A stretch of DNA of 64,000 bases, from positions 372,001 to 436,000 of the forward strand of contig NZ_RQHK01000017.1 of assembly GCF_004770475.1 (NCBI RefSeq). Direction: 5' to 3'. A program made the position numbers and the translations under genes. Origin of the DNA: Leptospira mtsangambouensis. Its GTDB lineage: Bacteria; Spirochaetota; Leptospiria; Leptospirales; Leptospiraceae. Numbering within the stretch: the first letter of the stretch is position 1; the number at the start of each line of letters is the position of its first letter. Under the pieces are notes generated by a model. The model did no database searches, was not told the DNA's origin, and was given only the letters and a program-made list of their open reading frames with translations. Of this stretch, positions 52,780-61,527 are shown one piece after another.

Positions 52780-55422
52780 ATGAAACAAATCCTACAAACA
52801 CTTTTTATACTTTCAATCGTTTTGATTTTAGATTGCCGTCTCAAAAAACCGGTCTACCACCTAACACAATCTGAGGCAGAAACTAGATTTGAAATCATCG
52901 AAAATATCAAATACGAATTGGATGTCCATCTAACCCCAAAAGATAGTTTTGAAGGAAAGGTCAAAATCCATTTTTTTGGAAAAAAACTCCGAGACCTTCG
53001 ATTGGACTATTACCAAGGAAAAATCAAAAGTATCGTTTTGAACGAAGAAGATCTTACCAACCTTCCTTACGAAAACGGCCATATCCAATTGCCAGCAAAC
53101 AATCTGATGATTGGTAACAACACACTCACTGTTGAATTTGAAACTCCTTATGCAAAAACGGGAAACGGCTTACATAAATTCACAGACCCAGATGATAAAG
53201 AAGTGTATTTGTATTCTCAGTTCGAAGCTTTCCATGCGAACAAAATGTTCCCTTGTTTTGACCAACCCGATTTAAAAGCAACATTCAAACTAAATGCGAC
53301 AGTTCCGAAAAATTGGAAGGTTATTTCCACAACCCTTCCGAATGGGCAAACCAAAGGAACCAACCTAGATGAAATTTCGTTTTCATTCCCTGAATCGGCC
53401 AAAATTTCAACTTATGTTTTTTCCCTCCATGCAGGCCCTTACCAAGTATGGGAAGATAACTTTGAATCCATTCCTCTTAGGCTATTTGTTAGAAAGTCAT
53501 TAGCCAAGTATGTAGATCCAAAAGATTGGTTTACCTTTACCAAAGAAGGATTTGCTTTTTTTAATTCTTATTTTGGAATCCCATATCCGTTTTTAAAATA
53601 TGATCAGATCATTGTTCCAGAGTTTAATTTTGGAGCTATGGAAAATGTAGGAGCCGTTACTTTTTCCGAACGTTTTGTATCTCGTGCGCCAATGACAAGA
53701 TCCCAAAGAGAAAATCTCTCAGATGTAGTTTTACATGAAATGGCCCATATGTGGTTTGGAAATTTGGTCACAATGCGTTGGTGGAACGGATTATGGTTGA
53801 ATGAAAGTTTTGCAACTTATATGGCGAGTTTAGCCCAAGCCAAAAATTCCGAATTCAAAGAAACCTGGATTAGTTTTTTTGAAAAAATGAAACAATGGGC
53901 TTATGATGAAGACAGTTTTGTCACAAACCATCCTGTAGAAGCAAAAGTTTCAGACACAGAAGAGGCTTTCACACAATTTGATGGAATCACTTATGGAAAG
54001 GGTGCATCTGTTCTCAAACAACTAGTTTATTTTATTGGAGAGGATTCTTTCCAACGAGGGGTCCAAAATTACTTAAGAAAGTATTCTTATTCAAATTCTA
54101 CACTCACTGACTTTTTAAAGGAGTTAGAATTTGCCAGTGGTTTCCCAATGAAGAAATGGTCCAAAGATTGGTTAGAAACCAAAGGAACTAACCAAGTGGA
54201 ACTAACCACCATTTGTGCTGAGAACCAATTCTATTGGAAAATTGTACAATCAGCTCCAGGTTTAGAAAATAAACTCCGTGACCACAAAACCATTTTAGGG
54301 CTTTATTTTTTTGATAAACCAAACAAACAACTTTCCTTTGAAGAAGTTCCTGTGGTGTATTCAGGCCGTTCCACAAACGCAATTTTTCCAGTAAAAACCT
54401 GTCCCAATTATACTTTTATCAATGCGGAAGATCATGATTTTTCCATTTGGAAATGGACAGAATCAAACAAAGAAAGTTTAGAATACGTTTTAGAATTTGA
54501 CACAGACCCATTGAGAAAACTCATCTTGTGGACTGATTACTTTAGGCAAGTGCAATTAGCTAATATTACATTTGATGAATTTAAAGACACAGCGATTCGT
54601 TTGTATTCCTCTGAAACTGATATCAAAATCAAACGTTGGATTTTATCTAGAGTGGCAGGTGATAACGGTTCAACCTATTTCACTAGTCGTTTTTGGTTTC
54701 CAGAGGAAAAACGAATTCGTGATTTGAACGCCTTACAAACATTCATTTGGGATGAACTTCTAAAAGCAAAATCGGGAAGTGATGAACAAAGATATTTGTT
54801 TGTATCGCTTGTTGATTCAACTTATACGACCAATGCAAAAAAAAGATTGTACGACTTTTTGGAAAACAAACTCTCTGTTAGCGGTTTAAAAATCGACCAA
54901 GACTTACGATGGAATCTTATTGTAAAGCTGAGTTCTCTAGAAACTGAAAGAACTCAAATCCAAAATATCATTGATCGTGAGAAAAAAATAGATCCTTCAA
55001 GCAGAGGAGTAAATTCAAGTTTGGCGGCAGAAGGGGCAGAACCCAATCGTTCTGTAAAAGAAAAATGGATCCAAATTTTACTCAATCCTAAGTCGAGTCA
55101 GTATTCCTCCTCTACTCTTCGAGTGGTTTCCTATTCTCTTTTTCCAGAACATCAAAAAGAGATTCAATTAACATTCTTAGATACTTATTTGGATGCTTTG
55201 GACAAGTTTAACAACGGAGAAGATGAAAACTATTTGGATGCTTTTGCAAAAAGTTTGGCACCTGATTTTTGTACGGACGAAACACTACTCATCCTTAAAA
55301 AGTTTACTGGAAACCATCCCCGTCTCCCGGCTACGGTCAAAAAAACTCTTTTAAAACAAATTGATTCAGAAAAAAAATGTATCGAAATGAAAAACAAACA
55401 TAAAGATCTAATCGCCAACTAA
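52780..55422 (+). CDS. M1-family aminopeptidase lipoprotein
   Basis: 880 residues. A lipoprotein-type signal ends in LILDC (Cys19), unusual since most bacterial PepN enzymes are cytoplasmic. The substrate motif GAMEN (about 286-290) and the zinc site HEMAHMWFGN (H319, E320, H323) with the distal E342 (WLNESFATYM) are intact, as is the C-terminal helical domain. It trims amino acids from peptide N-termini, probably in the periplasm or outer membrane. The ATG follows GACGGAG. It probably shares a transcript with the amidase and the TRL genes. Confidence 0.93.
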   Translation: MKQILQTLFILSIVLILDCRLKKPVYHLTQSEAETRFEIIENIKYELDVHLTPKDSFEGKVKIHFFGKKLRDLRLDYYQGKIKSIVLNEEDLTNLPYENGHIQLPANNLMIGNNTLTVEFETPYAKTGNGLHKFTDPDDKEVYLYSQFEAFHANKMFPCFDQPDLKATFKLNATVPKNWKVISTTLPNGQTKGTNLDEISFSFPESAKISTYVFSLHAGPYQVWEDNFESIPLRLFVRKSLAKYVDPKDWFTFTKEGFAFFNSYFGIPYPFLKYDQIIVPEFNFGAMENVGAVTFSERFVSRAPMTRSQRENLSDVVLHEMAHMWFGNLVTMRWWNGLWLNESFATYMASLAQAKNSEFKETWISFFEKMKQWAYDEDSFVTNHPVEAKVSDTEEAFTQFDGITYGKGASVLKQLVYFIGEDSFQRGVQNYLRKYSYSNSTLTDFLKELEFASGFPMKKWSKDWLETKGTNQVELTTICAENQFYWKIVQSAPGLENKLRDHKTILGLYFFDKPNKQLSFEEVPVVYSGRSTNAIFPVKTCPNYTFINAEDHDFSIWKWTESNKESLEYVLEFDTDPLRKLILWTDYFRQVQLANITFDEFKDTAIRLYSSETDIKIKRWILSRVAGDNGSTYFTSRFWFPEEKRIRDLNALQTFIWDELLKAKSGSDEQRYLFVSLVDSTYTTNAKKRLYDFLENKLSVSGLKIDQDLRWNLIVKLSSLETERTQIQNIIDREKKIDPSSRGVNSSLAAEGAEPNRSVKEKWIQILLNPKSSQYSSSTLRVVSYSLFPEHQKEIQLTFLDTYLDALDKFNNGEDENYLDAFAKSLAPDFCTDETLLILKKFTGNHPRLPATVKKTLLKQIDSEKKCIEMKNKHKDLIAN

Positions 55423-55431
55423 GGTATTTCA

Positions 55432-55755
55432 TTGAATCGAACTTTCCATTTTTCTATTCCATTTCTGATTCTTTTCAGTTTGTTTTTGGGGAACTGTGCT
55501 TCCCCAGGGTTTGGACCACGAGGGTTTTTATATACCAAAACAAAAATTGGAATTTTTGGAACCGGAGAATTTTCTAAACGAAGAGCTACATCTTGCGTAC
55601 ACTCTGTACTCGGGCTAATTTCTTTTGGAGATGCTTCTTTAGAGTTTTTGAAATCTAGATCCAAAATTCAAAATGTTACAGAAACCAATTGGACTACCTT
55701 TGCCATTTTGGGAATGTATGCGAACCTTTGTGTAGAGATTTCCGGTAACGAATGA
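55432..55755 (+). CDS. TRL-like lipoprotein, first copy
   Basis: 107 residues starting at a TTG behind AAGG. The signal ends in LFLGNC. The mature part has GPRGFLYTKTKIG, RRATSCVHSVLGLISFGDASLEF and a late Cys, matching small TRL-type lipoproteins of unknown function. It follows the aminopeptidase by about nine bases and overlaps the second copy by an ATGA junction. Confidence 0.75.
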   Translation: MNRTFHFSIPFLILFSLFLGNCASPGFGPRGFLYTKTKIGIFGTGEFSKRRATSCVHSVLGLISFGDASLEFLKSRSKIQNVTETNWTTFAILGMYANLCVEISGNE

Positions 55756-56108
55756 AGTTAAGTTCCAAATCAAAAAAGAAAACATTCGCAGCAGCAATCC
55801 TCTCGATTTTATTCGCTCTTTGGACTAGTCATTGTGCCAATTTAGGACAACCCCAAGGACTAGGTCCTACAGGTCTTCTCTATGCATCTTATTCCTTAGG
55901 TTTATCAGAACGGAACTTACCTAAACTTCCTTTAAAAAAAGGAAAGTCTTGTGTGAAACGATATGGATTCTTTTTTACAAGTGGAAATGCAAGTATTGGT
56001 TCTGCAGCTAACACTTCTGGAATTCTGGAGATCTATCGAATCGAGAAAGAGGCAACTAATTACCTCTCTCTTTATTCTTCACTCTGTACTATAGTTTGGG
56101 GAATTTAA
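55752..56108 (+). CDS. TRL-like lipoprotein, second copy
   Basis: 118 residues, a probable tandem duplicate of the preceding gene: lipoprotein signal ending TSHC, then GPTGLLYASYSLGLSE, KSCVKRYGFFFTSGNASIGSAA and SLCTIVWGI in the same order. The two copies have diverged strongly. Function is unknown. Its 3' end meets the GDPD gene on the other strand with a four-base overlap. Confidence 0.75.
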   Translation: MKLSSKSKKKTFAAAILSILFALWTSHCANLGQPQGLGPTGLLYASYSLGLSERNLPKLPLKKGKSCVKRYGFFFTSGNASIGSAANTSGILEIYRIEKEATNYLSLYSSLCTIVWGI

Positions 56109-57061
56109 GGTTTTGGGCGAACAACTGAATCCAATACATCTGGATAATCAGAAATAATTCCATCCACGCCACAGGAAACAAGTCGTTTCATTTCCTTTTC
56201 AGTATTCACTGTCCAGGGAATCACAAACATTCCTTTGGCATGCGACTCTTTTACAAACTTTGGTGTGACATACAAAAAATAAGGGGAAATGATATCAGCT
56301 TGTTTGTCTTTTGCAGCAGACAAAATTGTTTCTCTATATCCATTTCCAAATCCAATTGTCATTAAAAAACCTTGGAAGTATGTAGGAACAAACAAAGCAC
56401 TGGTTTTAATTTTTGCATTTTTTGTTTTAGAAAAATTTAAAGTACGAAGGTCAAAAGATTGTATGGTGGAGCGATCCACTACTTTATACTTTTCAATGAT
56501 TTGAATCAGTTTTTCTGTATGTTCTTTCACTAAACTATCTGGTGCAGAACCATCATCAGGAAATTTGGTTTCGATATTAAATTCATAAACCTCTTTTGAT
56601 TTTTTTTCAGCAAGTATTACCTTTTCAAAAAATTCTTCTAAGGAAAGCAGTTTGGTTCCAGGAACCGGAATTTGTTTCGGAAAGTTTGGATTTTTTTTGG
56701 AACCACAATCGTAAGATTGTAATTCAGCCAACGTTAATTCATACAGAGAAGTTTTTTTTATCTCAGTTCCATTGGCATTTTGACAAATAATCGGATTAGT
56801 ATCGGAATCATGATGAATGACAACGCGTTTGTCTTTGGTAAGAACGGTATCCAATTCCAAAGTGACCATCTTGTATTTGATTGCCTCTTCAAAAGCAGGC
56901 CATGTATTTTCTGGCTTGAGTCCTCTTGCACCTCGGTGCCCTTGTAAATCAATTGTTTTGCGCAAACGACTCGGTGTATCCACTGAGGCACAGTTGCTCA
57001 AAATAAAAGTGACCATACTTATCAAGATTAAACTAATTTTAAATTTTTGGATTTTGCTCAT
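56105..57061 (-). CDS. Glycerophosphodiester phosphodiesterase lipoprotein
   Basis: 318 residues from the ATG at 57061; a TTG one codon upstream is also possible. A lipoprotein signal ends ILSNC. The GDPD domain follows with GHRGARGLKPENTWPAFEEAI, TLELDTVLTKDKRVVIHHD and the C-terminal PWTVNTEKEMKRLVSCGVDGIISDYP. It hydrolyses glycerophosphodiesters to glycerol-3-phosphate and an alcohol, supplying phospholipid turnover products. The lipid anchor places it at the envelope. No glp transport genes are nearby. Confidence 0.92.
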   Translation of the reverse strand: MSKIQKFKISLILISMVTFILSNCASVDTPSRLRKTIDLQGHRGARGLKPENTWPAFEEAIKYKMVTLELDTVLTKDKRVVIHHDSDTNPIICQNANGTEIKKTSLYELTLAELQSYDCGSKKNPNFPKQIPVPGTKLLSLEEFFEKVILAEKKSKEVYEFNIETKFPDDGSAPDSLVKEHTEKLIQIIEKYKVVDRSTIQSFDLRTLNFSKTKNAKIKTSALFVPTYFQGFLMTIGFGNGYRETILSAAKDKQADIISPYFLYVTPKFVKESHAKGMFVIPWTVNTEKEMKRLVSCGVDGIISDYPDVLDSVVRPKP

Positions 57062-57363
57062 CAATGGTTTCCTTCCTGGAGAATACTATCTTATGATATT
57101 ATTGCATCATAGAAGAAAATTTCTTCAAATTTGTATAAAAAACTGAATTTAGAAAAGGTCAGGTTATTACACATTTTCGATGGGACAAAGCTAGAAAAAG
57201 GTGGAAAAAACGAGCACACCACCTAGGCTAACCTCGATGGCGGACTCTAGAAAGGAAATTTAGCGTAACTTGAGCCTAATGGTTCTTTCCTTCTGTAAGT
57301 CAACCGAATCCATTCGAATCTTATTCTTCTAAACCGTTCAAAACGTTTTTGGAGTCATTTCAG

Positions 57364-57378
57364 ACCGTTAATAACGGT
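57364..57378. promoter_or_regulatory. Probable operator of the XRE-type gene
   Basis: A perfect ACCGTTA-A-TAACGGT palindrome lies 23 bases before the start codon of the XRE-type gene. A second, imperfect copy (AACCGTTCAAAACGTTT, 57332-57348) lies one turn and a half upstream. Two phased half-site pairs next to a helix-turn-helix gene suggest autoregulation. This is all I see in the gene-free stretch 57062-57401. Confidence 0.5.
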
Positions 57379-57401
57379 AATTTTGATTTTTTTTTAAAAA
57401 C

Positions 57402-57890
57402 ATGGAAAAAGTTAATCATTTCAGAAACTACAGAGAAAAACGAAAACTGACACGAGTTGAATTATCAGAAAAATTGAATATTCCTCGTTCCGCATTAGAA
57501 CTTTTAGAATCCGATGATTGGATCCGGTCCAAGTTTGATTATGTCGTTTTAGTTGCTAAAGAACTTGGCCTCTCTCTGATTGATCTCATCAAACAAGAAT
57601 TCGATTATGATTTAGAAAAAGAATTTTTTAATGAAGAAGAATTCGAAGAGATCGTAGCTCGTTATGCCAACGCAAGGGTCACATTAATTTTATCCGAACT
57701 CAAACTATTCTGCCGAAATGCCAAAGTTCGTTTGGATGATTTTGATATCACAGAACTTTCCTTTTCGATGGGAAACCTACACAAACTCATCACTCTAAAT
57801 CAAAAATTAGAAAGAAATGAATTAACTTCCAAAGAAGCACTCGCTGAATTTCCACCTAAATGGGGAAAATTCAGCAATCGAATCAAATAG
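57402..57890 (+). CDS. XRE-type helix-turn-helix protein
   Basis: 162 residues. The N-terminal YREKRKLTRVELSEKLNIPRSALELLES is a helix-turn-helix of the Cro/XRE class. The remaining about 100 residues are acidic and helical (EFFNEEEFEEIVARYANARVTL) with no known domain. It resembles a regulator whose ligand or partner is unknown. There is no clear ribosome site before the ATG, but a perfect palindrome lies just upstream. It converges with fliG across about 55 bases. Confidence 0.7.
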   Translation: MEKVNHFRNYREKRKLTRVELSEKLNIPRSALELLESDDWIRSKFDYVVLVAKELGLSLIDLIKQEFDYDLEKEFFNEEEFEEIVARYANARVTLILSELKLFCRNAKVRLDDFDITELSFSMGNLHKLITLNQKLERNELTSKEALAEFPPKWGKFSNRIK

Positions 57891-57945
57891 AATTCATAAA
57901 TTCTTATGTTCTAAATCACTTCATTTGTGAAAAACAACTTGTAGC

Positions 57946-58959
57946 TTAGACTACAAGTTCGTCTTCTCCCGCACGAGCCACAACGATCTCGCCCGCTTCT
58001 TCCAGTTTACGGATGATGTTTACAATCTTTTGCTGCGCATCTTCCACGTCTTTCAAACGAACTGGACCCATAAAGTCCATATCCTCGCGGAGTAAGTTAG
58101 CAGCACGTTTTGACATGTTTTTAAAGATTTTATCTTGTACTTCAGAATCTACAGATTTTAACGCTTTCGCCAAATCGGTGTTATCGACTTCGCGCATTAC
58201 CTTTTGGATCGCACGGTCATCAAGTAAAACAATATCTTCGAATACGAACATCCGTTTTTTGATCTCTTCGGCAAGTTCTGGATCTTCTTCTTCCAGGGCT
58301 TCGATGATGGTTTTCTCTGTTCCCCGGTCTACCAAGTTCAAAATTTCTACTACAGAATCAATACCCCCAGCAGAGGTATAATCCTCAGAAGCAAGAGTGG
58401 AGAGTTTACGTTCTAACACCCGTTCTACTTCGCGGAGTACGTCTGGTGATACACGGTCCATGGTTGCGATTCGTTTTGCCACTTCCGCTTGGATCTGGTG
58501 TGGCAAGTTCGAAAGGATATTGGATGCTTTTTGCGGATCCAAATAAGAAAGAATGAGGGCGATGGTCTGCGGATGTTCCCCCTGGATAAAGTTGAGGAGG
58601 TGGGCAGGGTCCGTTCTACGAATGAAGTCAAAGGGCCTTACTTGTAAGGACGATGTCAACCGGTTGATGATATCGATGGCTTTCTGGTTTCCGAGAGCTT
58701 TTTCGAGTAGTCCACGTGCAAAGTCAATACCACCATTGGTGATAAACTCTTGGGCCATCATGAGTTCATTGAACTCTACGAGCACCTTCTCTTTATCTTC
58801 TGGAGTGATCTTATCTAAACGAGCAATTTCGAACGTAATTTGTTCGATCTCGTCTTCTCGGAGGTGTTTGAAGATTTCGGAGGCCACTTCGTTTCCAACC
58901 GCAACCAAAAAGATGGCGGCCTTTTGTCTTCCTGTAAGCGATGGCTTCTTATTGATCAT
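57946..58959 (-). CDS. fliG: Flagellar motor switch protein FliG
   Basis: 337 residues. FliG forms the rotor ring that turns against the stator and sets rotation direction. The N-terminal part LTGRQKAAIFLVAVG, the middle EHPQTIALILSYLDP motif and the C-terminal torque domain KKRMFVFEDIVLLDDRAIQKVM are intact, and the charged helix DMDFMGPVRLKDVE is present. In this spirochaete the motor would drive periplasmic flagella. It is alone here, without other fli genes, as happens in spirochaetes with several fliG copies. Confidence 0.96.
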   Translation of the reverse strand: MINKKPSLTGRQKAAIFLVAVGNEVASEIFKHLREDEIEQITFEIARLDKITPEDKEKVLVEFNELMMAQEFITNGGIDFARGLLEKALGNQKAIDIINRLTSSLQVRPFDFIRRTDPAHLLNFIQGEHPQTIALILSYLDPQKASNILSNLPHQIQAEVAKRIATMDRVSPDVLREVERVLERKLSTLASEDYTSAGGIDSVVEILNLVDRGTEKTIIEALEEEDPELAEEIKKRMFVFEDIVLLDDRAIQKVMREVDNTDLAKALKSVDSEVQDKIFKNMSKRAANLLREDMDFMGPVRLKDVEDAQQKIVNIIRKLEEAGEIVVARAGEDELVV

Positions 58960-59092
58960 ACTTCTTCCCGAAATCCGTACTACTTAGTTTATCGGCCGGG
59001 TCTAGAAAAAACAATGAGATTTATTCTGAGAGAAATTTCCCCTCTTATGCCAATTCTTACTTCACTTTGGATACCAGGGGAATTTTTTTATG

Positions 59093-59104
59093 TTGACCGG
59101 TCTA
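59093..59104. promoter_or_regulatory. Probable TetR-type operator
   Basis: TTGACCGGTCTA contains the perfect palindrome GACCGGTC and resembles the TAGACC-type boxes of NemR-like TetR regulators. It lies 24 bases before the preferred GTG start of the tetR-family gene, which suggests autoregulation and control of the metallo-hydrolase downstream. Confidence 0.45.
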
Positions 59105-59127
59105 TTATTTTTAAAACCACTGGGATT

Positions 59128-59703
59128 GTGGGCAAAAAAGGTTTAGAAACCAAACAAAAAATGATCGAAGTCATGTCGGGACTTTTGGAAGAAACAGGGT
59201 ATGAAGCAACGGGACTTACGGAACTTGGGAAGGAAACGGGAACACCCAAAGGTTCTCTCTATTTTCATTTCCCAGGTGGAAAAGATGAACTCACAAGCCT
59301 TGCCCTGCTGCATTCTGGGAACCAATTGAATTTGTTTTTCCAATCAGTTCTTAACAATTCAGATTCTCCAACCCAAGCCATCAAACAAGTGTTTCATGCT
59401 TTAGAAACCCGTATTATCTCCAGTGATTATAAAAAAGGCTGCCCCATTGCCACAACTGCAATGGAAACTTCCGGCTCCGTTCCGACAGTTTCAAATGTCT
59501 GTGCAGAAGTTTATTCTCTCTGGTTAAAAACATTTGAGAATTATTTAATCGAGGAAGGTTATACAAGTCGATTGGCTAAAAATCTTTCCCTTTCTCTGCT
59601 TTCGTTATGGGAAGGTGCTTTGTTATTGGCAAAACTACAAAAATCACCAGAGCCATTGCGAGTGGCCGCAAAAACTGCTGAATTACTTTTCAAACAAAAC
59701 TAA
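59128..59703 (+). CDS. TetR-family transcriptional regulator
   Basis: 191 residues from the GTG at 59128. That start is preferred over an ATG at 59047 because it gives the usual length and lies after a palindrome that looks like its operator. The N-terminal helix-turn-helix reads LEETGYEATGLTELGKETGTPKGSLYFHFPGGKDEL, typical of YcdC/NemR-like TetR proteins; the C-terminal ligand domain contains a Cys (YKKGCPIATTAME) that could be a redox or electrophile sensor. It is followed 20 bases on by the metallo-hydrolase gene, its likely target. Confidence 0.88.
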   Translation: MGKKGLETKQKMIEVMSGLLEETGYEATGLTELGKETGTPKGSLYFHFPGGKDELTSLALLHSGNQLNLFFQSVLNNSDSPTQAIKQVFHALETRIISSDYKKGCPIATTAMETSGSVPTVSNVCAEVYSLWLKTFENYLIEEGYTSRLAKNLSLSLLSLWEGALLLAKLQKSPEPLRVAAKTAELLFKQN

Positions 59704-59723
59704 TTTTATTAAAGGCAAGCAAA

Positions 59724-60692
59724 ATGAAACTTATGTCCAAAACCAAAGTATTGTTAACGCTAAGTTTAATCTCCATCAGTATATTTTTTCTATACTTTCT
59801 TGGATATCCAAAAGAATCGATTCCATCCTACTCTCCTGAGGAGAATACAAATTCTGCAAACATTCCAAAACCAAATGGAAAATCAAATTTGGTATTTTCA
59901 ATCCTCAAAACGGGAGAAGCTACAACTTTAGAAGGATTTGTGATTGAAGGTGGGTCTATATTCAAAACTGTCACAGTCGCCCACTCTGCTTTTTACATCC
60001 AACATCCCAAAGGAAATTTTTTGTTTGATACCGGACTCGGAACCAAAGTCAAAGAACAGTTCCAAGTATTTCCGTTATATCTAAAACTTTTAATGGATTA
60101 CAAACCTTTCCAAACTGCCTACGAACAATTGGAATCCAATGGAATGACACCTACATCCATTCAGGATGTATTCTTTTCCCATCTCCACTGGGATCATGCG
60201 AGTGGTTTAAAAGATTTTCCATGGGCAAAAATACATAGTTTACCTGAGGAACTAAATGATCCTAAAATTGAATTAGGTTATATTCCATCTCAATTTGATG
60301 GAGATTCAATCAAATGGAGTCATTTAAAGTTTTCAGATAAACCTTACGCAACTTATGCGAAAAGTATCGACTGGTATGGAGATGGGACGGTTGTTTTTGT
60401 TCCCATGAAAGGACATAGTGAAGGTTCTGTAGGTTTATTTTTACATACTGCCAATGGAGAAGTGTTCTTTCTTACTGGTGATATTGTTTGGCGCAAAGAA
60501 GGTTTTACAGAATCAAAACACAAACCACGAGGTGCTAGATGGATTGTGGATTTTGATACAGCCAGTCTCGGAGAAGAAATCGCAAGGGTTCATCATTTAA
60601 TTCAAAACAATCCAAAACTACAAATCATCCCAGCACATGATCATGATGTACAATCTGCAATTGGATTTTATCCAGTGGTAGTCGGAAAATAA
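59724..60692 (+). CDS. Membrane-anchored metallo-beta-lactamase-fold hydrolase
   Basis: 322 residues. One N-terminal membrane anchor or signal (VLLTLSLISISIFFLYFLG, about 9-27) precedes an MBL-fold domain with the zinc site SHLHWDH (H153, H155, D157, H158), then GHSEGS, LTGDIVW and the final PAHDHD. The layout resembles N-acyl-homoserine-lactone lactonase-like and related esterases, but the substrate is not readable. The ATG follows AAAGG. It is probably co-transcribed with the TetR gene and may remove the inducer that TetR senses. Confidence 0.88.
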   Translation: MKLMSKTKVLLTLSLISISIFFLYFLGYPKESIPSYSPEENTNSANIPKPNGKSNLVFSILKTGEATTLEGFVIEGGSIFKTVTVAHSAFYIQHPKGNFLFDTGLGTKVKEQFQVFPLYLKLLMDYKPFQTAYEQLESNGMTPTSIQDVFFSHLHWDHASGLKDFPWAKIHSLPEELNDPKIELGYIPSQFDGDSIKWSHLKFSDKPYATYAKSIDWYGDGTVVFVPMKGHSEGSVGLFLHTANGEVFFLTGDIVWRKEGFTESKHKPRGARWIVDFDTASLGEEIARVHHLIQNNPKLQIIPAHDHDVQSAIGFYPVVVGK

Positions 60693-60842
60693 TTACTTTA
60701 TCAATTGATAGACCAAATGAAATGAATCGGAAAACTCTAGAGAATTTGTATCACTGAATATGAAAACCCTACTTTTTGATTTTTTTCTTTGGTTTCTTTC
60801 CTTATCGAGTTTCCTTTTTTATTTCTTTTAGTCTGAGGTTTT

Positions 60843-60875
60843 ATTGGGAGTCACTAGTTTGAGTTGATTCCCAAT
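60843..60875 (+). terminator. Possible terminator after the metallo-hydrolase gene
   Basis: ATTGGGA (60843-60849) pairs with TCCCAAT (60869-60875), followed by TATAGTTTTTATAACTTT. The T-tract is broken and a 150-base gap separates it from the gene end, so the call is tentative. It also lies downstream of the convergent membrane-protein gene. Confidence 0.35.
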
Positions 60876-60915
60876 ATAGTTTTTATAACTTTCATTTTTT
60901 CCGCAATCGACCAAA

Positions 60916-61527
60916 TCAGATTCCTTCTGGATTCTCAATTTGTGATTGTTTCTCTTGGAAAAGTAATGATTTGATTCCGGCTATCGACCGTTCCATCTGT
61001 TCGATTTCTTTCCGCAAACTGCCACGATTCTCTTGGATTTCTTCATGGTACAAATGAGCTTTCCCTAGTAATTGGTGGTAGTCGAGAGAAAGTTGGTGGA
61101 GAGCCGAGTCCCAGGTTTTCGGTTGGATCCGTCTTTTGTTCCAATAGAGTTTTTTTCCAAAAAGATACAAAATCTGGAAAAGTCCAAACGCATGTACGGG
61201 AACAAGAATGTAGAGCGATGCAAAGATTACCTTTCCATAGGAAACTTCTTTTGAAAACAATCCCCAAAAATAGATCCAAAGTGCAGAAAGTAACAAAATT
61301 GCAATGGTAAGGTTTGCCTTTGGAGTTTTGGGAGAAACTGAATTGAAAATGGAAAGGAGGATGACAGAAAAGATCAGTAGAAGGAGAACTTCCCAAGGGA
61401 CTAAAGTAAAAAACAAATCCCAAAACTTTTGAAAATTCTCCCAACTGGTTTTGATCTGGTTGATGGTAGTTTGGATTTCAAGAATTTGGTTTTGGATTTT
61501 TTGAAAGAAGTCTGTGATCGCCGACAT
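60916..61527 (-). CDS. Membrane protein with coiled-coil ends, unknown function
   Basis: 203 residues from the ATG at 61527. An N-terminal helical stretch (FFQKIQNQILEIQTTINQIKTSW) precedes about three hydrophobic helices (EVLLLLIFSVILLSIF, LTIAILLLSALWIYFWGLF, VIFASLYILVPVHAFGLF). A basic linker and a C-terminal coiled coil (YHEEIQENRGSLRKEIEQMERSIAG) follow. An ATG at 61614 would add 29 residues and would overlap the divergent gene more deeply. Its start codon overlaps that of the divergent gene. No family recognised. Confidence 0.65.
   Translation of the reverse strand: MSAITDFFQKIQNQILEIQTTINQIKTSWENFQKFWDLFFTLVPWEVLLLLIFSVILLSIFNSVSPKTPKANLTIAILLLSALWIYFWGLFSKEVSYGKVIFASLYILVPVHAFGLFQILYLFGKKLYWNKRRIQPKTWDSALHQLSLDYHQLLGKAHLYHEEIQENRGSLRKEIEQMERSIAGIKSLLFQEKQSQIENPEGI

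Noticed and set aside
57062..57331. Possible small RNA or riboswitch in the longest gene-free stretch
   Set aside because: Only weak, short stems are visible and no known riboswitch core could be recognised.
58840..59127. Long N-terminal extension of the TetR gene into fliG
   Set aside because: It would overlap the divergent fliG coding region and cover the probable operator; a GTG at 59128 gives a normal-length TetR.
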